Source: Streptomyces griseoflavus
GTDB lineage: Bacteria > Actinomycetota > Actinomycetes > Streptomycetales > Streptomycetaceae
Length of the DNA: 64,000 nt
Assembly (NCBI RefSeq): GCF_014649995.1
Contig: NZ_BMUC01000014.1
Location: 89,314 to 153,313, forward strand
Direction: 5' to 3'
In this document: positions 1 through 8,664 of the stretch, in pieces
Layout of the letters: every line of letters starts with the position of its first letter
Numbering within the stretch: the stretch's first letter is position 1
Translations under genes and position numbers: made by a program
Notes under the pieces: model-generated
What the model was told of the DNA's origin: nothing
The model's input: the letters and a program-made list of their open reading frames with translations, nothing else
Database searches by the model: none

Positions 1-810
1 GGCGGCCAGCACCATGAAGGGGGTGCAGCGTTCGGCCCTGGCGAACTCCACGACCTGCTTCGACAGTTCGGCGTCGAAGACGAAGCGGTGCACGCCGTAG
101 TCGCTCGGCAGGTCCGGCCGGTCCGGCCGGTCGGAGGCGATGCCGGTGATCTGCGCCCCGTCGAGGCGCTCGCGCCAGTGGGCGCGGGCCCGGTCGATGC
201 GCTCGTTGCCGGCGTTCTCCTGCTGGTAGCGGGCGAACTCCCGGTACTGGACCACCTCGCCCGGGCCGCCCGTGCCGCCGGCCGCGCGGGCACGGTAGGC
301 GGCCACCAGGTCGCGCATCAGGATCTGCAGGGACCAGGCGTCGGTGGACGTGTGGTGGGTGGCGAGGACGAGGACGGCGTCGGTGGCGTCGAAGCGGCCC
401 AGGAAGGCCCGCAGGTGGGGCAGTTCCCGCACCGGGAACGGGGCGGCGTCGAGGTCGCCCAGGAACTCCTCGGCGCGCAGGTCGCGGGAGGCGGCGTCGG
501 TGGCCGGCAGGTCGGTGACCTCCAGGACGGCCGGGGCGGGCGGGTGGACGGTCTGGTGGCCGCCCTCGTCGTCGCCGGTCACGGCGGTGCGCAGCACTTC
601 GTGCCGCTCGACCACGTCGTCGAGGGCGTGCCGCAGGGCGTCGGTGTCGACGGCGCCGGTGACGCGCCAGCCGCACACCAGGGTGTGCCGGTGGCCGAAC
701 GCGCCGTCCGTCTCGCCCTTGTCGAAGGCGAGCAGGAACTGCTGGTTGTACGACAGCGGAATCCGCTGGGCGCGGGCGTCCGGCTGCGGCGCTGCGGCGG
801 TGATGCTCAA
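1..810 (-). CDS. Stand-alone NRPS condensation domain protein (3' part outside window)
   Basis: The visible 270 residues are the N-terminal part of a condensation domain, which joins an acyl or aminoacyl group on one carrier protein to an amine or alcohol on another. The catalytic region reads HHTSTDAWS, matching HHxxxDG with Ala for the Gly; the Asp and both His are kept. No adenylation or carrier domain precedes it, so it acts in trans, most simply with the A-PCP protein 53 nt upstream. I chose the TTG at 810 because AAGGA lies 9 nt before it; an in-frame TTG 9 nt upstream is too close to that site. In nine-membered enediyne pathways free condensation enzymes attach PCP-bound beta-amino acids to the core, and that role is inferred here. 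The gene continues past base 1, so total length and later domains are unknown. Confidence 0.85.
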   Translation of the reverse strand, partial: MSITAAAPQPDARAQRIPLSYNQQFLLAFDKGETDGAFGHRHTLVCGWRVTGAVDTDALRHALDDVVERHEVLRTAVTGDDEGGHQTVHPPAPAVLEVTDLPATDAASRDLRAEEFLGDLDAAPFPVRELPHLRAFLGRFDATDAVLVLATHHTSTDAWSLQILMRDLVAAYRARAAGGTGGPGEVVQYREFARYQQENAGNERIDRARAHWRERLDGAQITGIASDRPDRPDLPSDYGVHRFVFDAELSKQVVEFARAERCTPFMVLAA

Positions 811-863
811 GGTGACCAATCCTTTTCCCGGTCGTGGGCGACCGCGTCGTGACCTGGGTGGGC

Positions 864-2618
864 CTAGAGGGGGGCGGGGCTCGTCTCGCGCAGCAGGGCT
901 TCGAGTTCGGCGACGGTCGGGTGGCTGAGGATGTCCGCGGCGGACACCTCCACGCCCAGTTCGGCGCCGATGCGGCCGGCGAGCCGGATCGCCTGAAGGG
1001 ATTCGCCGCCCAGCTCGAAGAAGCTGTCGTGGGGGCCGACCGCGTCGAGGCCGAGCGCGCGGGCGAACAGGTCGCACAGCAGTCGCCGGCCCGGCGTGAG
1101 GTCGTCGGGGGCGGGCGCCGGGGCGGGCCGCGCGGGGGCGGGCAGCGCGGCACGGTCCAGCTTGCCGTTGGGGGTCAGGGGCAGGGCGGCGAGCTCGACG
1201 AAGGCGGCGGGCACCATGTAGTCGGGCAGCAGCGCGGCGACCGCGGCGCGCAGGCCGTCGGCAGAGACACCGGCGGGCCCGGGCACCACGTAGGCGACGA
1301 GCAGCTTGCCCTCGCCGAGGGCGTCGTCCCGGGCGACGACGGCGGCGTCCGCCACCCCGTCCAGGCGGCCCAGCACGTGCTCCACCTCGCCCGGTTCGAC
1401 CAGGTGGCCGCGGATCTTGACCTGGTCGCCGAGGCGTCCGGCGAACTCCAGCTGCCCGTCGGCGGTGCGCCGCATGAGGTCGCCGGTGCGGTACATGCGG
1501 GTGCCGTCGGGGCCGGTGACGAAGCGGTCCGCGGTCAGGGCGGCGTCGCGGTGGTAGCCGCGGGCCAGCCGGTCCCCGGTGACGTACAGCTCGCCGGCCT
1601 CCCCGTCGGGCACGGGGGCGAGGCCGGGCCCGAGCAGCCGGAACCCGACGCCGTCCATCGGCCGGCCCACGGGGACCGGGCCGTCCGGCGGGCCGGAGGC
1701 GGTCATCGTGGTGTGCGCGGCGAAGGCGGTGAGTTCGGTGGCGCCGTACATGGCCCGTACGACGGTGTCGGGGCAGGCGTCCAGCACGCGCCGTACGGCC
1801 GCCGGGGCGACGACGTCGCCGCCGGTGAGCACCTCGCGGACCGGGGCGAAGATCCCGGGCGCCTCCTGGGCGAAGACGCGGAAGAGGCCGGCCGTCACGT
1901 GCAGGGCGGTGACGCCCTCGTCCGCGAGGAGCCGCCGGACGGTGGCCACGTCGGGTTCGCCCGGCGGGGCCAGCACGATGCGGCCGCCGTTCAGCAGCGG
2001 CACCCAGATCTCGTACGCGGAGACACCGAAGGCGTAGGGGGCCAGGGACAGGATCCGGCGGTGCGCCGGGCCCCAGGAGCTGTCGGCGGCGAACGCGAGG
2101 ACGCCGCGGTGGGTGACCTCCACGCCCTTGGGTTCGCCGGTGGATCCGGAGGTGTGGATGACGCAGGCCACGGCGTCGGGTCCGGACGCGACGCCCGGGT
2201 CGGTGGCCGGGGAGGCGGCGACCGCCGGGTCGGTGGCGGGTTCGACGACCGCGCCGGCCTTCGGCAGTCCGCGCTCGCGCATGACGGCGTCGGTCAGCAG
2301 GACGGGCGCGCCGGCCCGGTCGGTGATGTGCTGCAGCCGTGCGAGCGGCTGGGAGCTGTGCAGGGGCAGACAGGTGCCGCCGGCCTTCAGCACCGCGAGC
2401 AGGGCGGTCACGACGTCCGGCGAGCGCTGCATCAGCACGGCGACCGGGTCGCCCGGGCGCACGCCGAGGGCGATCAGCCGGTGCGCGAGCCGGTTGGCGC
2501 GCTCGTCGAGCCGGCGGTACGTCAGGGCGGTGCCGTCCAGGGGCGCCGAGACGGCCACCGCGTCCGGCGTGGAGTTCACCCGCTCGGCGAACTGCTGCTG
2601 AATCGATGTGCTGACCAA
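864..2618 (-). CDS. NRPS adenylation-PCP didomain protein
   Basis: This 584-residue protein activates a carboxylic acid as an adenylate and loads it on its own carrier domain. Adenylation motifs are in order: [11 protein letters not shown] (155-165), YGATE (291-295), YRTGD (376-380), [11 protein letters not shown] and NGKLDR (484-489). The C-terminal PCP has FFELGGESL with Ser540 as the pantetheine site. The A4 region reads FGVSAYEIW (197-205), so Gly198 stands where alpha-amino-acid domains have the amino-binding Asp (Asp235 of PheA). That suggests a beta-amino, hydroxy or otherwise non-standard substrate. The start is TTG at 2618 with only a weak GGATGGGA upstream. It precedes the free condensation domain by 53 nt and follows the ATP-grasp gene by 159 nt, so the three probably work together. 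The substrate cannot be named from sequence. Confidence 0.9.
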   Translation of the reverse strand: MVSTSIQQQFAERVNSTPDAVAVSAPLDGTALTYRRLDERANRLAHRLIALGVRPGDPVAVLMQRSPDVVTALLAVLKAGGTCLPLHSSQPLARLQHITDRAGAPVLLTDAVMRERGLPKAGAVVEPATDPAVAASPATDPGVASGPDAVACVIHTSGSTGEPKGVEVTHRGVLAFAADSSWGPAHRRILSLAPYAFGVSAYEIWVPLLNGGRIVLAPPGEPDVATVRRLLADEGVTALHVTAGLFRVFAQEAPGIFAPVREVLTGGDVVAPAAVRRVLDACPDTVVRAMYGATELTAFAAHTTMTASGPPDGPVPVGRPMDGVGFRLLGPGLAPVPDGEAGELYVTGDRLARGYHRDAALTADRFVTGPDGTRMYRTGDLMRRTADGQLEFAGRLGDQVKIRGHLVEPGEVEHVLGRLDGVADAAVVARDDALGEGKLLVAYVVPGPAGVSADGLRAAVAALLPDYMVPAAFVELAALPLTPNGKLDRAALPAPARPAPAPAPDDLTPGRRLLCDLFARALGLDAVGPHDSFFELGGESLQAIRLAGRIGAELGVEVSAADILSHPTVAELEALLRETSPAPL

Positions 2619-2777
2619 GGCGTTGTCCCATCCGATCGGCCCCTACGGCGGACGGCGGACCCGCCGTGCCCCCGGCTCTGCCGGAACGGTCACACAGCGG
2701 CGCGGGACGCGGCATCTCCTGGATTGCCGCGCCCCGCGCCGCCGCGCACGACGCGCGTACTTGGTCAGGTCGGCGGC

Positions 2778-4010
2778 TCAGCCGATGTCGAGTCCGGCGG
2801 TGAACCAGGCCTCGGCGGCCCGGATGCGGGCCTCGCACTCGGCCCGGTCCCGGCCCGCGATCACGAAGGCGGCGAGGAAGTCCCCCGAGTGGGAGGCCTC
2901 CGCCACCTCCTCCCCCGGCCGGGCGTACGTCGTGTACTTGAGGACGCCCGGCGGCAGGGTCGCCGGGTCGGGCAGGGCGCGCAGCACGCCCGGCCGCTTG
3001 GTGAACAGCAGCTGCCCGGCGATCCGCCCGGGGTCCGCCCGGCCCTCGTGGTCCACGGGCAGGCCCAGCTGGCGGCGCACCGGGTACTCCATGGGGTCGA
3101 AGCCGAACAGGGCCCGCTGGACGTCGCGGACGCCGGCCCCGCCCGCCCGTGAGGCGGCCTCGCACAGGACGAGTTCGTCGTCGTCCGTGTGGAACACCTC
3201 GATGTGGAAGGCGAAGTGGTCGGGTCCGCCGAAGGCGTCCAGGACGGCCTCGCCGAACGCGGTGAGCCTGCGGGCGAGCGGGTCGGTGGTGTCCAGGGCG
3301 ATGTCGACCCGGCCCGCGCGGTCGCGGAAGTTCGCCAGCGCGTACAGGTAGCGGGAGGGCCACAGGGTGGCGATCCGCCCGTCCAGGACGGTGCCGTCGA
3401 CGTGGCACATGGAGCCCTCGACGAACGTCTCGGCCAGCCACTGCGGCTCACCGTCCGGGCCGGTCAGCCCGGCGGTGGCGGGCCACGCGGTCAGTTCCTC
3501 CTCGGTGCGCAGGATCGCCACGCCGACGGACAGGGCGCCGCGGCGCGGCTTGACCACCACGGGCAGCCCGTGGCGGCCCGCGAAGGCGGTGAGGTCGCCG
3601 GGCGTGCGCAGCAGGGTGTGGTCGGCGACCTTGATGCCGGCCCGTACGGCGGCCTGCTTCATCTCCCACTTGTCGCGGTATACCAGCGCGGTGTCCGGCC
3701 GCTGGCCCGGCAGGCCGTGGCGTTCGCGCAGCTCGGCGGCGCGCTCGATGTCGAACTCCTGGCAGGCCACCACGTCCGTGACGCCGAACTCCTCGATGAG
3801 TTCGGCGGCCCGTTCGACGACGCGGGGGCTGGTGTCGTAGTCGGGCAGCACCTCGGCGTGCAGGTAGGGCGCGGTGGTGGGCAGGTCCTCGCCGAACAGG
3901 GCGAGCTGCTCGGCCGAACCGAGCAGGACGATCTTCTCCTCCCCGTCGGCGAGCCACCGCTCGTAGGGGTTGGCCCGCAGGGAGCCTCGGTGCAGGACCA
4001 GGACGGTCAT
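2778..4010 (-). CDS. ATP-grasp ligase (first of three)
   Basis: This 410-residue ATP-grasp protein should join a carboxylate, through an acyl phosphate, to an amine or similar nucleophile. The central VVVKPRRGALSVGV (about 150-165) is the ATP-binding lysine strand and loop, and FHIEVFHTDDDELVLCEAASRAGG carries the acidic metal-binding residues seen in carnosine synthase and BacD-type ligases. Its ATG overlaps the stop of the cysteine-synthase homologue as ATGA, so the two are translationally coupled. Being next to a cysteine-synthase homologue and upstream of an A-PCP protein suggests it modifies or couples the amino acid made by its neighbours. That is inference; acceptor and donor are unknown. 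It is only distantly similar to the two ATP-grasp proteins at 5697-8203. Confidence 0.85.
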   Translation of the reverse strand: MTVLVLHRGSLRANPYERWLADGEEKIVLLGSAEQLALFGEDLPTTAPYLHAEVLPDYDTSPRVVERAAELIEEFGVTDVVACQEFDIERAAELRERHGLPGQRPDTALVYRDKWEMKQAAVRAGIKVADHTLLRTPGDLTAFAGRHGLPVVVKPRRGALSVGVAILRTEEELTAWPATAGLTGPDGEPQWLAETFVEGSMCHVDGTVLDGRIATLWPSRYLYALANFRDRAGRVDIALDTTDPLARRLTAFGEAVLDAFGGPDHFAFHIEVFHTDDDELVLCEAASRAGGAGVRDVQRALFGFDPMEYPVRRQLGLPVDHEGRADPGRIAGQLLFTKRPGVLRALPDPATLPPGVLKYTTYARPGEEVAEASHSGDFLAAFVIAGRDRAECEARIRAAEAWFTAGLDIG

Positions 4011-4960
4011 GAGGGGGTCCCTTCGTTGAAGACGCTGACGTAGCGCTCACCGGTGTCGGGCAGGATCGTGACGACGGACTTGCCGGTGGTCTCCGCCCGC
4101 CGGGCCAGGAGGGTCGCCGCGTACACGGCGGCTCCGGAGGAGACCCCCGCGAACAGGCCCTGTTCGCGCACCAGGGCGAGGGCGGTCTCCAGGGCGGCCT
4201 CGTCCGGGCAGGTGATCACCTCGTCGATGAGGTCCACGTCGGTGGTGGGCGACACGAAACCCCCGTTGAGGCCGGGGATGCGGTGGCTGCCCGCGTACCC
4301 CCGGGACAGCACCGGGGAGTTCTCGGGTTCCACGGCGACGATGCGCAGGCCGGGGTTGCGCTCCCGCAGGTAGCGTCCGGCGCCGGTGAGGGTGCCGCCG
4401 GTGCCGACGCCCACGACGAGCACGTCGACGCGGCCGCCGGTGTCGGCCCAGATCTCCGGTCCGGTGCTCTCGTAGTGGGCGCGGACGTTGTCGGGGTTCT
4501 CGTGCTGGCGCACGTACCAGGACCGGGGGGTCGCGGCCTGGATCTCCTCGGCCTTGGCGATGGCGCCCGCGAACCGTTCGGCGCTGGGCGTCTGCACGAC
4601 CTCGGCGCCCAGCGCGTGCAGCAGGCCGATCCTTTCGGGGGTGGCGCTGTCGGGCAGGACGACGACGCAGCGGTAGCCGCGCCGGGCGGCCATGGCCGCC
4701 AGCGCGATGCCGGTGTTGCCCGAGGTGGACTCCACCACGGTGCTGCCGGGGGCGAGGTCGCCGCGTTCCTCGGCGCCGCGCAGCATCGCCAGGGCGGCGC
4801 GGTCCTTGCTGCTGGCGAAGGGGTTGGCGGACTCCAGTTTGGCGAGCACCTCGGCGCCGGGCGCGGCCCCGGCGACGGCGAGGCGGACCAGTGGGGTGCC
4901 GCCGATGAGCTCTTCGAGCCCGTCGGCGACCCTGCGTTCGGTGCGGACGGCGGTGGTCAC
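4007..4960 (-). CDS. Cysteine synthase-like PLP enzyme (beta-substituted alanine synthase)
   Basis: This 317-residue fold-type II PLP enzyme replaces the acyl group of an activated serine with a nucleophile. Lys52 in the SSKDR segment is the PLP lysine, STSGNTG (78-84) is the substrate loop and GVGTGGTLTGAG is the phosphate-binding loop. Ordinary cysteine synthases have PxGSVKDR and PTSGNTG, so the loops here are slightly altered, as in specialised homologues that make O-ureidoserine, diaminopropionate precursors or cyanoalanine. It starts at GTG 4960 with GGAGACTGCC before it. The serine O-acetyltransferase gene lies 58 nt upstream and would supply O-acetylserine. The pair is a clustered route to cysteine or another beta-substituted alanine; which nucleophile is used is unknown. 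Confidence 0.88.
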   Translation of the reverse strand: MTTAVRTERRVADGLEELIGGTPLVRLAVAGAAPGAEVLAKLESANPFASSKDRAALAMLRGAEERGDLAPGSTVVESTSGNTGIALAAMAARRGYRCVVVLPDSATPERIGLLHALGAEVVQTPSAERFAGAIAKAEEIQAATPRSWYVRQHENPDNVRAHYESTGPEIWADTGGRVDVLVVGVGTGGTLTGAGRYLRERNPGLRIVAVEPENSPVLSRGYAGSHRIPGLNGGFVSPTTDVDLIDEVITCPDEAALETALALVREQGLFAGVSSGAAVYAATLLARRAETTGKSVVTILPDTGERYVSVFNEGTPS

Positions 4961-5018
4961 GGCAGTCTCCAGGAGGGCGTGGGGCGGGCGGGAAGGGGGC
5001 GGTGCGCCCCGCGGCCGC

Positions 5019-5657
5019 TCACCAGGAGCCGGCCGAGGCGAGCAGGCGGACGGCGTCGAGGGCCGGCGGCGCGGACCGCGCCGGGTGCGTGCCCTCGGGG
5101 GCCGGGTCGGGCGCGGGGCGGACGACCGAGCGGGCCGCGTAGACGCGGGCGCCGGCCGGGACGTCGTCCATGACGGTGGCCATGGCCCCGATCAGGCAGT
5201 CGTCGCCGACCGTGACGGGGCCGAGCACGGTGGCGTTGGCGCCGAGGACGACCCGGTCGCCGACCACCGGGTGCCGCCGGGCGCCGGGCGGCCGCGCGTT
5301 GTCGGCCCACCAGCCGACGGCCCCCAGCGTGACCTGCTGGTAGATCGTCACGTCGTCGCCTACGACGGCCGTCTGCCCGATCACGACGGACGCGCCGTGG
5401 TCGATGAAGACCCGCCGGCCCAGCCGCGCGCCGGGGTGGATCTCGACCCCGGTGCGGCGGCGCGCGATCCGGGCGACGGCGCGCGCGGCCCAGCGGGTCC
5501 GGCCGCGGTGCAGCCGGTGCGCGACGCGGTGCGCCCACAGGGCCGACAGGCCCGTGTGCCCGAGCGCCTCCCAGCGGCCGCCGAGGGACGGGTCCCGTTC
5601 GACGACGACGCCGAGGTCCTCGCGCAGGGTGGGCAGCAGTCCTCGTCGTTCGGACAT
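5019..5657 (-). CDS. Serine O-acetyltransferase
   Basis: This 212-residue protein transfers acetyl from acetyl-CoA to L-serine. The middle and C-terminal parts are a left-handed beta-helix of hexapeptide repeats, with FIDHGASVVIGQTAVVGDD and VTIYQQVTLGA matching the CysE active-site coil including its catalytic His. It is at the short end for CysE, like the plant and actinobacterial forms with a short helical N-terminus. I start it at ATG 5657 because AGGAGG lies 11 nt before; the in-frame TTG at 5666 is only 2 nt from that site. It lies between an ATP-grasp gene and the cysteine-synthase homologue, so it probably feeds O-acetylserine to the latter for the specialised pathway, separately from the housekeeping copy. 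Confidence 0.88.
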   Translation of the reverse strand: MSERRGLLPTLREDLGVVVERDPSLGGRWEALGHTGLSALWAHRVAHRLHRGRTRWAARAVARIARRRTGVEIHPGARLGRRVFIDHGASVVIGQTAVVGDDVTIYQQVTLGAVGWWADNARPPGARRHPVVGDRVVLGANATVLGPVTVGDDCLIGAMATVMDDVPAGARVYAARSVVRPAPDPAPEGTHPARSAPPALDAVRLLASAGSW

Positions 5658-5696
5658 GGTGGTCAACTCCTCCTGGTCGTGCGGGGGCGGGCCCGC

Positions 5697-6962
5697 TCAG
5701 GCCGCGCGCAGCCCTTCGGGGGCGGCCGGGGCGACGTCGACGCGGATCTCCTCGCGGACCAGGTGCTCGCACAGCCGGACCGCGCTGTCGGGGTCGGCGG
5801 CCGTGACCGCGACGCTGCCGAGCCGGTCCCAGTTGTCGCGCAGCTCGCGGACGGTGTCGCCGGGCTTGACGGACACCTGGGCGAGCAGCACGTCGGGCCG
5901 GGCGGCGACGTCCTCGACGCCGTGCACGGCGGTGACGGTGCCGGGGTCGCGCAGCACGAAACGGGTGACGGCCGCGGCAGTGGGCTCGGGCGGTGCGGAC
6001 AGCGGCTCGGTCAGGCCGAGCGGCCAGGCGGCCCCGTAGGCGATCAGGTCGATGCCGTAGGCGGCGCGGACCAGGTCGGGGATGTGCCCGCCGCCGAGCC
6101 GGTTGTGGGACTCGATGACCACGGGGCCGCGGGCGGAGAGCCGGATCTCGGTGTGGGCGGGGCCGTCCGTGACGTCCATGGCGGTCAGGAAGTCCTCGAC
6201 CGCGGTGACGAGCCGGGCCCGGTCCGTCGCGGGGAGCCGGGCGGGCACCACGTGGCCGAGTTCCGCGAAGTGGGCGTCGTCGGTGAGCTTCTCGGTGACG
6301 GCGACGACGACGTGCCGGCCGGCGAAGCTGAGCGACTCGACGCTGAACTCGGGGCCGTCGATGTAGGACTCCATGAGGAAGCCGTCGACGGTGAACATGG
6401 TGGAGCCGCGGTCGGTGCGTCCGCCGTCGAGCGTGCGGATCCGCGCCCAGGCGGCGTCGAGGTCCTGCGGGCCCTCCACCCGCAGCAGGCCGAATCCGGC
6501 GGTGGTGGAGACGGGTTTGACGATGAAGGGGTAGCCGGCCCGCTCGCCGAAGTCCGCCAGGGAGCCGGGGCCGTCGACGAGGCCGTGCTCGGGGACGGGC
6601 AGCCCGCGCTCGGCGAGGTGCCGGCGCATCAGGTACTTGTCGCGCATCCGGCGGCTCACCTCGTACCGCCGGCCGTCGCTCAGCCCGAACCGGTCGGACA
6701 GCCGGGCGGCGGGGTCGAGACCGGGTTCGGTGAGGGAGACCACCGCGTCGGCGCCGTAGACGGCGCGGGCGGCCTCGGCGAACGGCCGTACGGTCTCCCA
6801 GTCGGTGTAGTCCAGCATCAGCAGGGCGTGGGCGGTGCGGGTCTGGTACGGCGTGATCTTGTCGGGGTGCTGGATCAGGACGATCCGTGCCCCGAGCGCG
6901 TCGAAGCGCTCCAGGTGGGCGTCGACGCCGCCGATCAGCAGCACGGTCGGGGCAGGGCTCAA
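5697..6962 (-). CDS. ATP-grasp ligase (second of three)
   Basis: This 421-residue protein has a complete ATP-grasp layout. An N-terminal Rossmann-like domain (VLLIGGVDAHLERF) is followed by GYPFIVKPVSTTAGFGLL (ATP lysine and loop), a DGPEFSVESLSF strand, and GPVVIESHNRLGGGHIPDL with the metal-binding Glu and Asn/Arg. This is the arrangement of L-amino-acid ligases such as BacD and of carboxylate-amine ligases in peptide antibiotic pathways. Its start is TTG 6962, with GAAGGGA 8 nt before; it overlaps the stop of the next gene as TTGA. It is a paralogue of the 6959-8203 protein, which shares the same motifs, so the operon carries a tandem pair. Two sequential ligations, or a heteromeric ligase, are both possible. 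Confidence 0.87.
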   Translation of the reverse strand: MSPAPTVLLIGGVDAHLERFDALGARIVLIQHPDKITPYQTRTAHALLMLDYTDWETVRPFAEAARAVYGADAVVSLTEPGLDPAARLSDRFGLSDGRRYEVSRRMRDKYLMRRHLAERGLPVPEHGLVDGPGSLADFGERAGYPFIVKPVSTTAGFGLLRVEGPQDLDAAWARIRTLDGGRTDRGSTMFTVDGFLMESYIDGPEFSVESLSFAGRHVVVAVTEKLTDDAHFAELGHVVPARLPATDRARLVTAVEDFLTAMDVTDGPAHTEIRLSARGPVVIESHNRLGGGHIPDLVRAAYGIDLIAYGAAWPLGLTEPLSAPPEPTAAAVTRFVLRDPGTVTAVHGVEDVAARPDVLLAQVSVKPGDTVRELRDNWDRLGSVAVTAADPDSAVRLCEHLVREEIRVDVAPAAPEGLRAA

Positions 6963-8203
6963 CGCGGGGTTCCCTTCGAGGTGACGGCTTCGCGCACGTC
7001 GGCGCCGAGCAGGGAGCGCACGCGGGCGACGCGCTCCTCGGCCTCGGCCGGTGACTGGGCGTCGACGACGACGTAGCCGTGGCGGGTGGCGGAGTCGGTG
7101 GTGGGCGGCAGTTCGTCCCCGGGGGCGAACGGGAAGTGCAGGGTGTGCACGTAGGGCAGGGCCCGTACGGCGTCGAGGCCGCGGACCTCCGCCAGGCGCC
7201 CCGGCGGCAGCAGGAAGAAACCGACGGACGCGGTGTGCAGCGCCGTGGGCGGTGCGGTGGCGGCCCCCGCGAGGGTGCGGAAGATCTCCGCCTCGATGTC
7301 GTACCCGGTGGCGGTCTCGATCAGCTGCGGGATGCGGTCCCCGCCCAGCCGTGTCTGGGACTCCACGACGCGCGGACCGTGCTCGGTGAGGATCACCTCC
7401 GTGTGCGCCGGCCCGAAGACCAGGCCGGCCGCGTCGAGCAGCCGGGTCACCAGGGTGCGGACGGCCTCGTCGTCGGCGGGAGCGAGCGGCGCCGGGTGGA
7501 TGTGGGAGGTCTCGACGAACAGCGGTGCGCCGGTGGTGCGCTTGGCGGTGATGCCGATGACGTGGTGCGTCCCGCCGGTGGACAGGGTCTCGACGCTGAA
7601 CTCCGGTCCCCCCAGGTACTCCTCGACCAGGTACGGGCCGGTGTGTCCCGCGGCGGTGACGCGCCCGGCCCACTCGTCGAGGTCGGCGGCGTCCCGGATG
7701 AGGGCGATGCCGCGGCTCCCGGACAGCCGGGTGGGCTTGACCACGACGGGCAGCGGCAGGCGTGCGACGGCGGCGGCGACCGCCTCGACGGTGGGGGCGG
7801 CCTCGCTGAGCACGGGCGAGATCCCGTGCTCGGCGAGCAGGGCGCGCAGCGCCGCCTTGTCGTTGAGGCGGTGCACGGCGGCGGCCGGGTTGGGCGACAG
7901 GCCGAGCGCCTCCGCTTCGGCCACGACCGGGCCCATGCTGCTCTCCGCGCCCAGGTGCAGCACGGTGCCGATGTCGTGGGCCCGGACGGTGGCGGCGATC
8001 AGGGAGCGCAGCGCGGCCTCGTCGGAGAAGTCGGTCAGCAGCAGTTCGCGGGCGTGCTCGGCGACCGAGTCGAGATAGGCCCGCTCGCGCAGGGCCGGGT
8101 CCCAGATCGCCCACACCTCGAACCCCGCCTGCGCGGCCTTGCGGACGAACTGGCTGTAGGGCATCACCATCAGCAGGCGCTGGTTCGGCACGCCGTGTGT
8201 CAT
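6959..8203 (-). CDS. ATP-grasp ligase (third of three)
   Basis: This 414-residue ATP-grasp protein is a paralogue of the downstream gene. It shows LPLPVVVKPTRLSGSRGIAL, then GGPEFSVETLS, then GPRVVESQTRLGGDRIPQL. I start it at ATG 8203 because GGAG lies 7 nt upstream; a longer reading frame to 8338 adds an Arg-rich, low-complexity leader without a ribosome site. It is the first gene of the unit running to base 1, and its promoter should lie in 8204-8370. Proteins of this kind form amide bonds between small carboxylates and amines. With the serine acetyltransferase and cysteine-synthase homologue it probably builds or decorates an amino-acid unit. The exact reaction is unknown. Confidence 0.86.
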   Translation of the reverse strand: MTHGVPNQRLLMVMPYSQFVRKAAQAGFEVWAIWDPALRERAYLDSVAEHARELLLTDFSDEAALRSLIAATVRAHDIGTVLHLGAESSMGPVVAEAEALGLSPNPAAAVHRLNDKAALRALLAEHGISPVLSEAAPTVEAVAAAVARLPLPVVVKPTRLSGSRGIALIRDAADLDEWAGRVTAAGHTGPYLVEEYLGGPEFSVETLSTGGTHHVIGITAKRTTGAPLFVETSHIHPAPLAPADDEAVRTLVTRLLDAAGLVFGPAHTEVILTEHGPRVVESQTRLGGDRIPQLIETATGYDIEAEIFRTLAGAATAPPTALHTASVGFFLLPPGRLAEVRGLDAVRALPYVHTLHFPFAPGDELPPTTDSATRHGYVVVDAQSPAEAEERVARVRSLLGADVREAVTSKGTPR

Positions 8204-8374
8204 GCGGGGGCTCCGTTCTCGTAGGGCGTCTCGCAACGGCCCGTCCATCGTTTTCCGCGCCGCCTCGAAGCGGCATCTTCGCCCGTGCCATGCCCGCGAC
8301 GCACGGCTGTGACCTGGGTGTTCACCCGACTTTGCCAAGTCGAACGGTGGCGTGGGCGTGCCGGGACGCCAAGA

Positions 8375-8404
8375 AGCCCGGCATCCCGTGCGGGGTACCG
8401 GGCT
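8375..8404 (-). terminator. Stem-loop after the DUF6059-like gene
   Basis: AGCCCGG and CCGGGCT form a stem closed over the two segments CATCCC and GGGGTA, which pair with two mismatches. On the minus strand the hairpin is followed by CTTCTT. It lies 25 nt past the stop of the small gene ending at 8430 and before the ATP-grasp unit, so it probably ends the 13937-8430 transcript. The stretch 8204-8374 holds no gene and should contain the next promoter. Confidence 0.55.
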
Positions 8405-8429
8405 CCGTGGCGGGCGGGGCCGGCGGGGT

Positions 8430-8624
8430 TCAGCCCGTCAGCTGCCGGTCCAGGGCGTGCTCCGCGGCCGTCAGGGGCCGCTGCGGGCACAGGCGTTCGG
8501 GGTGCAGGGGCGCGGGGCCGGTCAGGGGCTGCCGCCGCTCGGGGAGCGGGACGGGGCCGATGAACAGCCATCCGAAGGCGGACAGGGCTTCGTAGACGGG
8601 ACGGAGGAAGGGGGATCGGGGCAT
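8430..8624 (-). CDS. Small DUF6059-like protein
   Basis: This 64-residue protein starts at ATG 8624 with GAAGGA 9 nt upstream. Its sequence PRSPFLRPVYEALSAFGWLF, then a Pro-rich middle, then HPERLCPQRPLTAAEHAL is the pattern I know from a Streptomyces-specific family of small proteins of unknown function (DUF6059), often found in specialised-metabolite clusters. One short hydrophobic stretch (about 14-25) could touch a membrane but is too short to be sure. It lies 40 nt after the prephenate dehydrogenase gene and is the last gene of that unit. No function can be given. Confidence 0.6.
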   Translation of the reverse strand: MPRSPFLRPVYEALSAFGWLFIGPVPLPERRQPLTGPAPLHPERLCPQRPLTAAEHALDRQLTG

Positions 8625-8664
8625 CGACGGTCGTCCTTCGTTCGGCGTCGGGACCGGGTGAGCG

